A stretch of DNA of 42,915 nt from Prevotella sp. (GCA_022764085.1 JALERP010000123.1:1-42915); one strand, 5' to 3'; shown: positions 20,255 through 30,374, counted from the first letter of the stretch. Notes: generated by a model from the letters alone, not told the origin. Numbers and translations are program-made.

Positions 20255-20971
20255 TTAAAGCTTAAACACCACCGGAATGCACACCATTGTGCGACATGGC
20301 TTGTCGTTTTGCACTCCGGGAGTCCATTTGGGCATCATCCTCATCACACGGAGAGCCTCGCGGTCGAGCGACGCATATTGTGCGCTCTTGACAATCTTGA
20401 GGTCGGACAACGTTCCATCCTTGTTCACAATAAATTGAACCACTACTTTGCCCTCTTTCTTGTTCCTTTGGGCATCATAGGGATATTTCAGGTTTCTTGT
20501 CAGCCATTTCATCAGTTCCACGGCACCTCCGGGAAACTTCGGCAAGTCCTCCACGGTGTGGAAGTTGAACGGGTTGTCTCCAAGCTCGGCTTGCGCGGGA
20601 GCGAAATCGGGTTCCTCTTCCTTAGTGCCTTCCTCAGGAGTGATGTCACCTTTTTGGTCGCCGTCAGCTTTCTGTAGTTCCTCGGTTTGGGGTGTCACCT
20701 CATTGTCCACCACGCGAATCTTCTGCGGTGTGGCTTCCTGCTTTTTCTTCTGCACGAGAGCGATGCGGTTTTCCTGTTGTGCCACTGGCATCATCTCCAT
20801 CTCGTGGGTGACATCCTCAAGCATGTCATCGGCAAAATCATCGTCATCGCCTTCGCCGGTATTCCATTCAAGAGCCACCAATATAGATGCCAGTACGAAT
20901 ATGAGTCCCATGAGGAATCTCGTAGTGCGCCCGTCTTCAAGGTCGGCTCCAATATTCTTTTTAATTTCCAT
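20255..20971 (-). CDS. TonB family protein (energy transducer)
   Basis: N-terminal TM, linker, C-terminal TonB domain 'GKVVVQFIVNKDGTLSDLKIVKSAQYASLDREALRVMRMMPKWTPG'. Confidence 0.92.
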   Translation of the reverse strand: MEIKKNIGADLEDGRTTRFLMGLIFVLASILVALEWNTGEGDDDDFADDMLEDVTHEMEMMPVAQQENRIALVQKKKQEATPQKIRVVDNEVTPQTEELQKADGDQKGDITPEEGTKEEEPDFAPAQAELGDNPFNFHTVEDLPKFPGGAVELMKWLTRNLKYPYDAQRNKKEGKVVVQFIVNKDGTLSDLKIVKSAQYASLDREALRVMRMMPKWTPGVQNDKPCRTMVCIPVVFKL

Positions 20972-21064
20972 TCTAAATATACAATAAAACCGCTTTTTTT
21001 ACGTTCTTCTTTATAAGAAGTGCGATTTTCGCTACAAAAATAGCTCAGATATTTTAAAAAATCG

Positions 21065-21072
21065 TATCTTTG
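21065..21072 (+). promoter_or_regulatory. TAnnTTTG -7 box for porQ-like gene
   Basis: tatctttgcagtc 22 nt before ATG. Confidence 0.6.
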
Positions 21073-21093
21073 CAGTCAAATTCTCAAAAATAG

Positions 21094-22038
21094 ATGAAAA
21101 AAAGATTAATTATGGCCGTTTTTGTCCTTTTTTCTTACGAAATTTGGGCACAAGAGAGCGAAACTGTATATAATTTCCTCCGTTTACCCGTGAGTGCACA
21201 TGCGGCTGCTCTCGGCGGTGACAACATCACCATAGACGATGATGACCCGACGATGGTTTTCCATAATCCGGCGCTTGCGAGCAACGTGTCCGACCGCTCG
21301 CTCAACCTCAATTATATGACATATATGGAGGGGGTGAAGGTGGCGAGTGCGTCATTCGTCAAGGCATACCGCAAGAGGGCGACCTGGGCTGTGGAAGCGC
21401 AGTATATCGACTATGGAAGCATGAAGCATACTACTGCCGACAACGAGATTCTTGGGACTGTGTCGGCAAAGGACGTCGTGCTCGGTGGAACGTTCAGTTA
21501 TGCCCTCAGCGACAAGATTGCAGGAGGCATTACTGCCAAGGTGGTATCGTCAAATATTGCCGACTATAGTTCGATGGCAGTGGCTGTAGATCTTGGCCTG
21601 AATTATTTCAATCCGGAACTGAACCTGTCGGTGTCTGCCGTGGCACGAAACCTCGGAGGACAGGTGAAGGCTTATGAGGATGAATTTGAGAAGTTGCCAG
21701 TGGATTTGCAGTTGGGCGTGTCGAAACGGCTTGGACAGTCGCCACTCCGTTTCTCGATTACTATGGTGCGCATGAACAAGTGGGACGACAAGTTTATCAA
21801 CCATCTCGTCTTTGGCGCAGAGGCATTCCTGGCTGACAATATATGGATTGGCGGAGGATTGAATCCCCGACGCACTAACGAGATGAAGATAGAGGATTCA
21901 GAATCATCGAGCAGTCATGGAGCTGGACTGTCGTTCGGCGGTGGTCTGCAGTTGGAGAGGTTTAAGTTGCAGGTGGCATACGCCAAGTATCATGTGTCTG
22001 CCTCTTCGTTGCTTTTCAACGTGACATATACATTGTAA
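21094..22038 (+). CDS. porQ: PorQ-like type IX secretion system protein (PorP/SprF-like outer membrane barrel)
   Basis: Signal peptide; '[38 protein letters not shown]', typical PorQ N-terminal region; C-terminal barrel. Confidence 0.85.
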   Translation: MKKRLIMAVFVLFSYEIWAQESETVYNFLRLPVSAHAAALGGDNITIDDDDPTMVFHNPALASNVSDRSLNLNYMTYMEGVKVASASFVKAYRKRATWAVEAQYIDYGSMKHTTADNEILGTVSAKDVVLGGTFSYALSDKIAGGITAKVVSSNIADYSSMAVAVDLGLNYFNPELNLSVSAVARNLGGQVKAYEDEFEKLPVDLQLGVSKRLGQSPLRFSITMVRMNKWDDKFINHLVFGAEAFLADNIWIGGGLNPRRTNEMKIEDSESSSSHGAGLSFGGGLQLERFKLQVAYAKYHVSASSLLFNVTYTL

Positions 22039-22058
22039 TTTTAAGGATAATATATCAG

Positions 22059-22775
22059 ATGACTATGGAAAAGAAGATAACAATAGCAATCGACGGGTTC
22101 TCGTCGTGTGGAAAAAGTACGATGGCCAAGGACTTGGCTCGCGAATTAGGTTATATCTATGTAGATACGGGCGCGATGTATCGCTGTGTGACGCTTTTTG
22201 CGATGCGTGGAGGTATGTTTGACTCTGACGGCGAAGTAGCTGCCGCAGAACTTAAGCTGGCTATGGATGAGGGTAAGGTGATAGTGAGTTTCACGCTTAA
22301 TGCCACCACTGGTCGCCCGGATGCCTGTCTCAATGGTGAAGTGGTTGAGAATGAAATACGTTCTATGGAGGTGTCCTCACGTGTGAGCAAGGTGGCTGCC
22401 TTGTCGTTTGTGCGCACGGCGATGGTGGCGCAGCAGCAGGCCATGGGCAAGGACAAGGGCATTGTGATGGATGGTCGAGACATTGGCACTACAGTTTTCC
22501 CCGATGCCGAATTGAAGATATACGTGACCGCTTCAGCTGAGGTACGGGCACAGCGCAGATATGACGAACTGAAAGCAAAGGGTATGCCTGCCGATTATGA
22601 TGACATATTGAAAAACGTGCAGGAGCGCGACTATATCGACTCCCACCGCGAGGTGTCGCCTCTACGTAAGGCAGATGACGCCATTGAGCTTGACAACAGC
22701 AATATGACTATACCCGAGCAGAAGGCATGGTTGATGGAGAAATACCGTGAGGCTTTGGTATTGGTTCAGAAGTGA
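22059..22775 (+). CDS. cmk: (d)CMP kinase
   Basis: '[34 protein letters not shown]', '[35 protein letters not shown]'. Confidence 0.95.
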   Translation: MTMEKKITIAIDGFSSCGKSTMAKDLARELGYIYVDTGAMYRCVTLFAMRGGMFDSDGEVAAAELKLAMDEGKVIVSFTLNATTGRPDACLNGEVVENEIRSMEVSSRVSKVAALSFVRTAMVAQQQAMGKDKGIVMDGRDIGTTVFPDAELKIYVTASAEVRAQRRYDELKAKGMPADYDDILKNVQERDYIDSHREVSPLRKADDAIELDNSNMTIPEQKAWLMEKYREALVLVQK

Positions 22776-22950
22776 TAATTCCTAATGTATAAGGGTTTTT
22801 ATTTCAACCACAGAGAAAAAGAAGAAAAGAGATTTTTGGTTTTATAGAGAAGGCCAATACTCATAATATCTTAAACTCTGTGGTTCAAAATCACTTCATA
22901 AAGTTGAAATATTAATCCCTGTGCCTTTGTGGCTCAGTGTTCCAATTAAC

Positions 22951-24039
22951 TCAGAATTCCCTTACTCTCCAGTCGAGAATCTTTGAAATCTGTGGTATCA
23001 GTGACATGGCAATCTTGCATTGCCCCTGATAGTTGGGATGCCAGTCGTTGCCCAGGTCAGCTTTCTCGTCGATGATGTTGTTCATCGACTCAGCGAAATA
23101 CACATTCCCGTATTTATTCTGTGTGCGCTCGCGCAGAAGACCGATGGCGGCACGCAGATAGCGGTTGGACGAGTGGGGAGTGATGCAGAGAATGGGCACA
23201 TTGTCGTATCTTCCGCTTATCTGCTCAATCATCTTGATATAAGCGTTGACGTAATTGTCGGCCTCTGGTATCGCCGTGGGTGAGAAGTCATTTGTGCCGA
23301 GGTTTATCATGACGATATCCGGGCGGCGCCAGTTGAAGTCGAACTGTACAGTGGAAAAATCATCGTAGAGTTGGGTGCTGCGAGTTGACATATTAGGATT
23401 AGATACCTGTTTCTTGTCGCCCCAGTTGCGCACCATGCCATTGCCGGAATGTGCGGTGATGCGGTAGTCGGCATCGAAATAGCGAGCGATGATGCAGGTG
23501 TATGCCATATTGCAGTTTTCGGTCTCCAACTTGAATCTCTCACTTGCCTTTTTACCCTCAGTACCATAACCTACGGTGTAAGAGTCGCCATATACCTCGA
23601 TGAGGCGTTGCTTGGGAGCCACGGGTGAGAGCTGTGAGTTCTGGTCAAATGTCAGTCCGTAGATAGTGGTGCAGCCATACTCCCCCTCAGTGCATTTTTG
23701 AAGTCTTAGAGTATGAGTGCCTTTCTTGAGTTTGTCGGCGATTATTACGGTATGGCGTTCTTTTCCCGTGACCTTGATTTTCTCCCTTAGTTGTCCGTCG
23801 ATGAAGACATTGTGATAACTGATGCCTGTGTCGGAGATATCCACTGCCACCTTCGTTCCCGTAAACTGTGTCTGCATATACACGCCAACCCAGTCATACC
23901 TGACACTGCCGTCAGCCAGTTTCTCCACTCTTCCCGTAAAGCTGACGTTGTCGTCGTTTGCTTTCACAACCTTGTCTGCAGCTGTAGCTGTCATGGCTGC
24001 AACGGCAAACATCATTCCAATAAACAGTTTTTTAGTCAT
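22951..24039 (-). CDS. Exported SGNH/GDSL hydrolase, CE2-like acetylxylan esterase architecture
   Basis: Signal peptide; N-terminal beta-sandwich; 'EVYGDSYTVGYG', 'INLGTNDFSPT', C-terminal 'DWHPNYQG'. Confidence 0.85.
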   Translation of the reverse strand: MTKKLFIGMMFAVAAMTATAADKVVKANDDNVSFTGRVEKLADGSVRYDWVGVYMQTQFTGTKVAVDISDTGISYHNVFIDGQLREKIKVTGKERHTVIIADKLKKGTHTLRLQKCTEGEYGCTTIYGLTFDQNSQLSPVAPKQRLIEVYGDSYTVGYGTEGKKASERFKLETENCNMAYTCIIARYFDADYRITAHSGNGMVRNWGDKKQVSNPNMSTRSTQLYDDFSTVQFDFNWRRPDIVMINLGTNDFSPTAIPEADNYVNAYIKMIEQISGRYDNVPILCITPHSSNRYLRAAIGLLRERTQNKYGNVYFAESMNNIIDEKADLGNDWHPNYQGQCKIAMSLIPQISKILDWRVREF

Positions 24040-24083
24040 AATTATTATTGTTTCATTTTAAGAATTGATTTCATAATTATCTG

Positions 24084-24091
24084 CAAAGGTA
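24084..24091 (-). promoter_or_regulatory. TAnnTTTG -7 box for SGNH hydrolase
   Basis: minus-strand TACCTTTGCAG. Confidence 0.55.
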
Positions 24092-24154
24092 GTAACATTT
24101 TCCCATATAACCAAGAAAAATGAAACAAAGCTTGGTTATTTCGACGAAATTGAT

Positions 24155-24162
24155 TAATTTTG
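24155..24162 (+). promoter_or_regulatory. TAnnTTTG -7 box for topB
   Basis: taattttgcaccc 30 nt before ATG. Confidence 0.6.
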
Positions 24163-24191
24163 CACCCTAAAAAGAAGAAAGATTACTATAA

Positions 24192-26324
24192 ATGATTGTC
24201 TGTATAGCTGAGAAACCAAGCGTCGCAAGGGAAATTGCGAGAATCCTGGGGGCAAATGCTTCTAAGGACGGATATATAGAAGGCAACGGATACCAGGTGA
24301 CCTGGACATTCGGACACCTGTGTACACTTAAAGAGCCTCACGACTACACCCCTATATGGAAGACGTGGTCGTTAGGCTCATTGCCCATGATACCACAGAG
24401 ATTCGGCATCAAACTGATAGAGAACGACGGTATCAAGAAGCAGTTTGCCGTGATTGAGAAACTGATGCAGAATGCCGACAGCATTGTCAACTGTGGTGAC
24501 GCTGGACAGGAGGGAGAGCTAATCCAGAGATGGGTGATGCAGAAGGCTCAGGCAAAATGTCCTGTCAAGAGACTGTGGATATCGTCGATGACCGATGAGG
24601 CGATTGCCGAAGGATTTCAGAACTTGAAAGACCAGGCCGACTATCAACCTTTGTATCTTGCTGGACTTAGTCGTGCTATCGGCGACTGGATTCTCGGTAT
24701 GAACGCCACACGGCTATATACAATTAAATATGGTCAGAACAGACAGGTGTTGAGCATCGGTCGGGTGCAGACACCCACGCTCGCGCTAATCGTAAACAGA
24801 CAGAAGGAAATCGAGAACTTCAAGCCTGAGGCATATTACGTGCTCTCAACAACATATCGCGAAACAGTGTTTACCGCGACAAAGGGAAAATTCGCCACAA
24901 AGGAAGAGGGACAGCAGTTTCTCGATGAGATAACGGGTAAACCGTTTACCGTGACGGACGTGCAGAAGAAAAACGGAATTGAACAGCCGCCACATCTGTA
25001 TGACCTGACGTCGCTGCAAGTGGATTGTAACAAGAAATACTCTATGAGTGCCGAGATGACACTCAACGTAATTCAGGGGTTGTATGAAAAGAAACTGACC
25101 ACTTATCCTCGTGTGGATACCCAGTTCCTTAGCGACGATATCTATCCCAAATGTGCCACAACGCTCAACGGACTTCGTGGATATGAGACGTTGGTGGCTC
25201 CATTGGCGGGAAAGCCGCTGAAGAAGACAAAACGAGTGTTCGACTCATCTAAAGTGACTGACCATCATGCCATTATTCCTACAGGTGTGCCTGCTATGAA
25301 TCTCACCGATATAGAGAAACATGTATATGACCTGATAGCTCGGCGGTTCATTGCCGTATTCTATCCTGACTGCAAATTTGCGACAACAACGGTGATGGGA
25401 AAGGTAGAAAAGGTGGATTTTAAGGTGAGCGGAAAAACTATCCTCGACGAGGGATGGCGAGCCGTGTATGGCAAGGGACAGCAGGGCGGAGCTGCGGGAA
25501 ACGGTGACAACGACATAAACGAAAGCCAGGACACCCCCGACAAGGCACAGGCGGAGGAACGCACACTGCCGGTGTTCGTGAAGGGAGAGAGTGGGGAACA
25601 TGTGCCGAGTCTTGCCGAGAAATGGACTACACCGCCGAAGTTCTATACCGAGGCAACATTGCTCAGGGCAATGGAAACGGCAGGAAAATTTGTTGATAAT
25701 GACGAACTTCGGGCCGCGCTCAAAGAGAACGGCATTGGTCGCCCGTCATCAAGGGCTAGCATCATCGAAACCCTGTTTAAGAGGCATTACATCAAGCGCG
25801 AACGCAAAAACCTCATAGCCACGCCTACGGGCATTGAGTTGATTGACCTTATCAGGGAGGAACTGCTGAAAAGCTGCGAACTAACTGGTATCTGGGAGAA
25901 GAAGCTACGGGATATCGAGCATAGGAAATATGACGCCGGGCAGTTTATTGAGGAACTGAAGGGGCAAATAAACGAGATTGTGCGCGATGTGCTCGCAGAT
26001 AATACCAATCGAAGGGTGACTGTGCTCACGGAACAGGACCTGAAAAAGAAAATGGCGCCCAAGGCAAAGGCTGCGCCCAAGGCGGAAGAGCCGGCGATAA
26101 GGACGGAAGGCCCGGCGACTAGGACGGAAGGCCGGGCGACAAAATCGCCGGGAACGGTGGCTGCTGCGCATAATGGAGCGCAGGGCGGAAATGGGGCGCA
26201 GACGGGGGATGCTATCGTCGGACAGAAATGCCCGCTGTGCGGACAGGGCGTCATCATAAAGGGAAAAACGGCTTACGGATGCAGCAGATGGAAAGAGGGA
26301 TGCAGATTTAGGAAACCGTTTTGA
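24192..26324 (+). CDS. topB: DNA topoisomerase III (type IA) with C-terminal low-complexity linker and zinc-finger-like tail
   Basis: 'CIAEKPSVAREIARILGA' Toprim start, 'YEKKLTTYPRVDTQFLSDD' active site Tyr, tail 'CPLCGQGVIIKGKTAYGCSRWKEGCRFRKPF'. Confidence 0.94.
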   Translation: MIVCIAEKPSVAREIARILGANASKDGYIEGNGYQVTWTFGHLCTLKEPHDYTPIWKTWSLGSLPMIPQRFGIKLIENDGIKKQFAVIEKLMQNADSIVNCGDAGQEGELIQRWVMQKAQAKCPVKRLWISSMTDEAIAEGFQNLKDQADYQPLYLAGLSRAIGDWILGMNATRLYTIKYGQNRQVLSIGRVQTPTLALIVNRQKEIENFKPEAYYVLSTTYRETVFTATKGKFATKEEGQQFLDEITGKPFTVTDVQKKNGIEQPPHLYDLTSLQVDCNKKYSMSAEMTLNVIQGLYEKKLTTYPRVDTQFLSDDIYPKCATTLNGLRGYETLVAPLAGKPLKKTKRVFDSSKVTDHHAIIPTGVPAMNLTDIEKHVYDLIARRFIAVFYPDCKFATTTVMGKVEKVDFKVSGKTILDEGWRAVYGKGQQGGAAGNGDNDINESQDTPDKAQAEERTLPVFVKGESGEHVPSLAEKWTTPPKFYTEATLLRAMETAGKFVDNDELRAALKENGIGRPSSRASIIETLFKRHYIKRERKNLIATPTGIELIDLIREELLKSCELTGIWEKKLRDIEHRKYDAGQFIEELKGQINEIVRDVLADNTNRRVTVLTEQDLKKKMAPKAKAAPKAEEPAIRTEGPATRTEGRATKSPGTVAAAHNGAQGGNGAQTGDAIVGQKCPLCGQGVIIKGKTAYGCSRWKEGCRFRKPF

Positions 26325-26327
26325 TCA

Positions 26328-26361
26328 TGAAGAATTAAGAATTAAGAGTGAAGAATTAAGA
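26328..26361 (+). repeat. AATTAAG heptamer array abutting the porE-like start codon
   Basis: gaagaattaagaattaagagtgaagaattaaga immediately before ATGATG. Confidence 0.7.
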
Positions 26362-28476
26362 ATGATGAAAAATAGCTCCTTTGCACGTCGCGTCAGCGTC
26401 GTGTTGTATTTGCCACTTTTGCTTCCACTGCTCTTGTTATGGAGCTGTGGCACATCCGATATGGCAGTGAAAAAGGGTGACAAGTTCTATGCACTTGGTG
26501 AATATTATGATGCAGCTACACAATACCGCAAGGCTTATCAGCAGACACCTGCCAAGGACAGAAAGACTCGAGGACAACGGGCTCTGAAAATGGCGGATTG
26601 CTATCGCAGAATCAACTACACGGCAAAGGCTGTTTCGGCTTATAATAACGCCGTGAGATACGGACAGACCGATAGTCTCACTTTACTGCGATTGGGACAA
26701 CAGCAGATGCTTGCCGGCAACTATAAGGCTGCCGCTATGGCGTTTGCCGCCGCCGTAGATACCATCTCTGCCGCTATCAGTGAAATGAGAGGGGGAAGCG
26801 ATGGAGAAAGCAATAGAGGGAAAATCGGAGAGATGAGAGGATATCTCGCCCTTGCAAAGACAGGAATGAAGTCGGCAGAGATGGCCCCGCAATGGAAACA
26901 AGAAGGCTCGCGTTACACCGTGAAGAAAGAAAATAACTTCAATTCCAGACGTGCGGACTTCTCTCCAGTGTTAGGTGGCGATGAAGGAGAGATACTATAT
27001 TTCTCATCTACACGCAACCAGACAAAGGGAGACGAACTGAGCGGTATCACGGGACAGAAAACCGGAGATATATTCATGGCTCAGAAAGACGAGAAGGGAA
27101 AATGGCAAAGACCCGAAAACATTGACTCCGAACTCAACTCTGAGTTTGACGAAGGCGCATGCGCCCTCACCCCCGACGGCAAGACAATGTATCTGACAAA
27201 GTGCGTTACTGACCCGTCATATCCACGTTATGCACAGATATGCCGTTCGTCACGTTCAGATGCTTCGTGGAGCAAACCGCAGGATGTGGTGCTCACCAAG
27301 GATACACTGTCAAACTTCGCCCATCCCGCAGTGTCGCCCGACGGAAAATGGCTTTATTTCACTTCTGACATGCCGGGAGGAATGGGTGGATTTGATATAT
27401 GGAGAGCACAGTTGGCTAACAATGGAGACGTGATTGCCATAGAGAATTTGGGTGAACCGATAAACACTCCCGGCGATGAGAAGTTTCCGACGTTCCGTCC
27501 CAATGGTGACTTGTATTTCTCGTCTGACGGTCATCCGGGAATGGGAGGCTTGGACATCTTTATAGCCAAGCCAAATGAACAGTATGACCCGGAAAGGAAA
27601 AACGGTCAACCGTATGTTATCGAGCATCCCGGCTACCCTCTCAACTCCCAAGGTGACGACTTCGGCATGACATTTGATGGTCTGCTCAACCGCGGATTCT
27701 TCTCCTCCAACCGCGGAGACGGAAAAGGATGGGATCATATCTATTCTTTCGTGAATCCCGAGATAATCCAGACTGTTAAGGGATGGGTATATGAGAAAGA
27801 CGGATATGAACTGCCACAGGGTGTGGTATATATGATTGGCGACGACGGCACCAACCTTAAGCTTAGCGTAAAGGGCGACGGCTCCTTTGAGCATGAGATA
27901 AAGCCGGGAGTGGAATACGCTTTTCTTGGAACATGCAAGGGCTATCTCAACCATTCCGAGTCGTTGAAGGTAGAACCAGTGGAGGAATCGACTGAATATA
28001 CACTGCAGTTTGCCCTTGCCTCTATCACGGCCCCTGTGCTGATTGACAATATCTTCTATGATTTTGATAAGGCTACATTGCGTCCGGAGTCAACAACCGC
28101 ACTTGACCAGTTGGTGAAGTTGCTAAATGAAAATCCTAATGTCACAATAGAGCTAAGTGCCCACTGCGACTATAAGGGTTCGGAGGCATATAACAAACTA
28201 TTGTCGCAGCGACGGGCAGAGAGTGTAGTAGCTTATCTGAAGCAGAGTGGCATAGCCGAAGACCGTCTCACCCCAGTTGGATATGGAAAGGAGAGACCAA
28301 AGACGGTCAATAAGAAACTGGCAGAGAAGCAGTCGTTCCTGAAGGAGAACGATGTGCTCTCAGAGGAATTTATCAAGCAGCTAAAAGAGCCTGAACAGCA
28401 GGAAATATGCAACCAGCTCAACCGCCGTACGGAGTTCCGCGTGCTTCGCACCACTTACGGAATGTTCAAGGACTGA
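26362..28476 (+). CDS. porE: PorE-like lipoprotein: TPR + PD40/beta-propeller + OmpA C-terminal domain
   Basis: Lipobox LLLWSC; TPR-like N-terminus; PD40 repeats 'DGKWLYFTSDMPGGMGGFDIW'; OmpA 'NVTIELSAHCDYKGSEAYNKLLSQRRAESVVAYL'. Confidence 0.82.
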   Translation: MMKNSSFARRVSVVLYLPLLLPLLLLWSCGTSDMAVKKGDKFYALGEYYDAATQYRKAYQQTPAKDRKTRGQRALKMADCYRRINYTAKAVSAYNNAVRYGQTDSLTLLRLGQQQMLAGNYKAAAMAFAAAVDTISAAISEMRGGSDGESNRGKIGEMRGYLALAKTGMKSAEMAPQWKQEGSRYTVKKENNFNSRRADFSPVLGGDEGEILYFSSTRNQTKGDELSGITGQKTGDIFMAQKDEKGKWQRPENIDSELNSEFDEGACALTPDGKTMYLTKCVTDPSYPRYAQICRSSRSDASWSKPQDVVLTKDTLSNFAHPAVSPDGKWLYFTSDMPGGMGGFDIWRAQLANNGDVIAIENLGEPINTPGDEKFPTFRPNGDLYFSSDGHPGMGGLDIFIAKPNEQYDPERKNGQPYVIEHPGYPLNSQGDDFGMTFDGLLNRGFFSSNRGDGKGWDHIYSFVNPEIIQTVKGWVYEKDGYELPQGVVYMIGDDGTNLKLSVKGDGSFEHEIKPGVEYAFLGTCKGYLNHSESLKVEPVEESTEYTLQFALASITAPVLIDNIFYDFDKATLRPESTTALDQLVKLLNENPNVTIELSAHCDYKGSEAYNKLLSQRRAESVVAYLKQSGIAEDRLTPVGYGKERPKTVNKKLAEKQSFLKENDVLSEEFIKQLKEPEQQEICNQLNRRTEFRVLRTTYGMFKD

Positions 28477-28487
28477 AATGCCATTCG

Positions 28488-28832
28488 TTATCCTTGCAAC
28501 TTAAGTTCCCTGATGGCGAAAACCGATGATATAAGCATTGTTGCAGCTGGCAGAAGGATGATGACAACAAGTATATGCAGCCAATTGATGTTGGCAAGTG
28601 CGCAGCATGTGTTTATCACTCCGTCGAGGAAGTAGTTCCATGCCTTGAAATACGTGAGCAGAAGCACAGCCAATGATACACACACGCCAGTCCATATATG
28701 GTTATATCGCTCGGCACGCGAAGGCAGGCGGCGCATCACCTGCCGTGTAAAACCGTTGTCGGCGATTTCAGTCTTTGCTGCTTCCTCAAAGAGTTTGTTC
28801 AGTAGTATGTCCTTGTTATCTTCCATATCCAT
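28488..28832 (-). CDS. Small two-TM membrane protein downstream of ECF sigma (possible anti-sigma/regulatory partner)
   Basis: Two hydrophobic segments; ORF overlaps sigma gene 3' end by 17 bp (alternative start at 28826). Confidence 0.6.
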   Translation of the reverse strand: MDMEDNKDILLNKLFEEAAKTEIADNGFTRQVMRRLPSRAERYNHIWTGVCVSLAVLLLTYFKAWNYFLDGVINTCCALANINWLHILVVIILLPAATMLISSVFAIRELKLQG

Positions 28833-29352
28833 TAGATTTTAAATATTCTGTCATTTTCTGTTTGCCTCTCGAGATATGCGACTTGATAGTACCCTCGTTG
28901 ATACTCGTAATGTCGGCAATGTCGCTGATGCTTCTTCCGTCAATTAGCTGCATTGTGATGCAAGTACGCTGCACGTCGGAGAGCAGGGCGAGGGCGTTGT
29001 ATAAATCCATTTGCAGTGCGGTGTCGCTTGCGCCCTGTGCAGGTATGGCATTTGCTGAGTCGATGTCAGCTGTGGTATGCAGGCTTCTCTTGTAGTCGTA
29101 ATACACATTGTATGCAATGCGGAAGAGCCATGTGGAGAAACCCGACGTACCGCGGAAAGTGGATATCTTCAGGTACGCCTTGACGAAAGTCTCCTGTGCG
29201 AGGTCATCGCTCAGAGGCTCGTCACCCAAAGTCTGGGCGAGGAAAAACTTCCTCACCCTTGACTGGTATTTACGGACCAGACTGTCGAAGGCGCGCTTGT
29301 TGTTGAACATCACCACCTGCGCAATCAGTGTCAAATCACTTATCGTACCCAC
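28816..29352 (-). CDS. RNA polymerase sigma factor, sigma-70/ECF family
   Basis: 178 aa; sigma region 2 'LAQETFVKAYLKISTFRGTSGFSTWLFRIAYNVYYDYKR'; region 4 'RTCITMQLIDGRSISDIADITSINEGTIKSHISRGKQKM'. Confidence 0.92.
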   Translation of the reverse strand: MGTISDLTLIAQVVMFNNKRAFDSLVRKYQSRVRKFFLAQTLGDEPLSDDLAQETFVKAYLKISTFRGTSGFSTWLFRIAYNVYYDYKRSLHTTADIDSANAIPAQGASDTALQMDLYNALALLSDVQRTCITMQLIDGRSISDIADITSINEGTIKSHISRGKQKMTEYLKSNGYGR

Positions 29353-29376
29353 TTTCTTCTTATTATAAAAATGTAA

Positions 29377-30285
29377 TTATTTGTTGGAGTCGTCGGGATA
29401 TATCTCCATGTCGTCGGTCGTGTCTTTCTTTGCCGGCTCTTCCTCGGTCTTGGGAGTCTCGTTTGCAGTGTTACCTGCATTATCGACATTCCCTTTACCA
29501 ATCGTATTTCGGTTGCTTGTCCAAGCTATGAAAGCCTGTCCGGCTCCGTAGAGTGTCACGAGTACGCCGATGGAGAATCCGAAGTCGCCCATAATAGAGT
29601 CTAACAGCAGCATCAGTCCCAGTCCGATGAAGAAGTGCATAATGCCCTTGCGCCAAAGTGGGTCCTCTGTGGGCATAGAGGCAATAATGTCATTAGCCGA
29701 TGAGGCTTTGTTCGCAGAATATCCGCTATTTGCAGAATATCCTGTATTCTGTGAGCTTTCGGTATTCTGTGAGCTTCCGTGGTTTGGGGAATTATTCGCC
29801 CCTTGCCTCTTAGTCGAATAACCGAGGACAGAGTCGGGTATAGGCTGTCCGTTCTTCATTGCCATCTCGGCGAGTTTCAGCTTTTGCTGGCGGTTCTTGT
29901 ATATGAAGAAGCAGATGATGAGTATTATTATCACCGGAGCCACCACAAATATAATTGCCACAATGATTATGGGCATGAAGAGCGAAGGTCCGAGAGCGTT
30001 CATCACTTCTTTCAGTTCCTGGATGTCATTGTCAGAAGAGTACTGGTATGTATATTCTTCGTCCATCGAATCCTGGTCCTGTGCGGCTGCACTTGTAGTG
30101 TCGGAAAATGCAACTACACCATTGATTGTATCATTGTCAACAGTAGCATTTATCTTGGCACCGTTTTTATTAACCGTAACGTTAGAAGTTGTTCTCGGCG
30201 TGTGCCTGTGGCTTTGCGCCGAAGCGTCAGTCATTGGCATTGCCAGCAGAGTGGCGACTGACAGTAGGAGCATTAATTTTTTCAT
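29377..30285 (-). CDS. Exported/membrane DUF6249-like protein
   Basis: MKKLMLLLSVATLLAMPMTDASAQ signal peptide from ATG at 30285 (the listed ORF extends to 30369); central and C-terminal TM segments. Confidence 0.7.
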   Translation of the reverse strand: MKKLMLLLSVATLLAMPMTDASAQSHRHTPRTTSNVTVNKNGAKINATVDNDTINGVVAFSDTTSAAAQDQDSMDEEYTYQYSSDNDIQELKEVMNALGPSLFMPIIIVAIIFVVAPVIIILIICFFIYKNRQQKLKLAEMAMKNGQPIPDSVLGYSTKRQGANNSPNHGSSQNTESSQNTGYSANSGYSANKASSANDIIASMPTEDPLWRKGIMHFFIGLGLMLLLDSIMGDFGFSIGVLVTLYGAGQAFIAWTSNRNTIGKGNVDNAGNTANETPKTEEEPAKKDTTDDMEIYPDDSNK

Positions 30286-30366
30286 ATCGTTCTTTTTCTT
30301 TAATTGTTCAACATCGTTTTTATTGTTTTCTTTGTCCTTTTGACGTATTGAAACGCAGTTTGGTTG

Positions 30367-30374
30367 CAAAGTTA
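30367..30374 (-). promoter_or_regulatory. TAnnTTTG -7 box for DUF6249-like gene
   Basis: minus-strand TAACTTTGCAACC. Confidence 0.55.
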
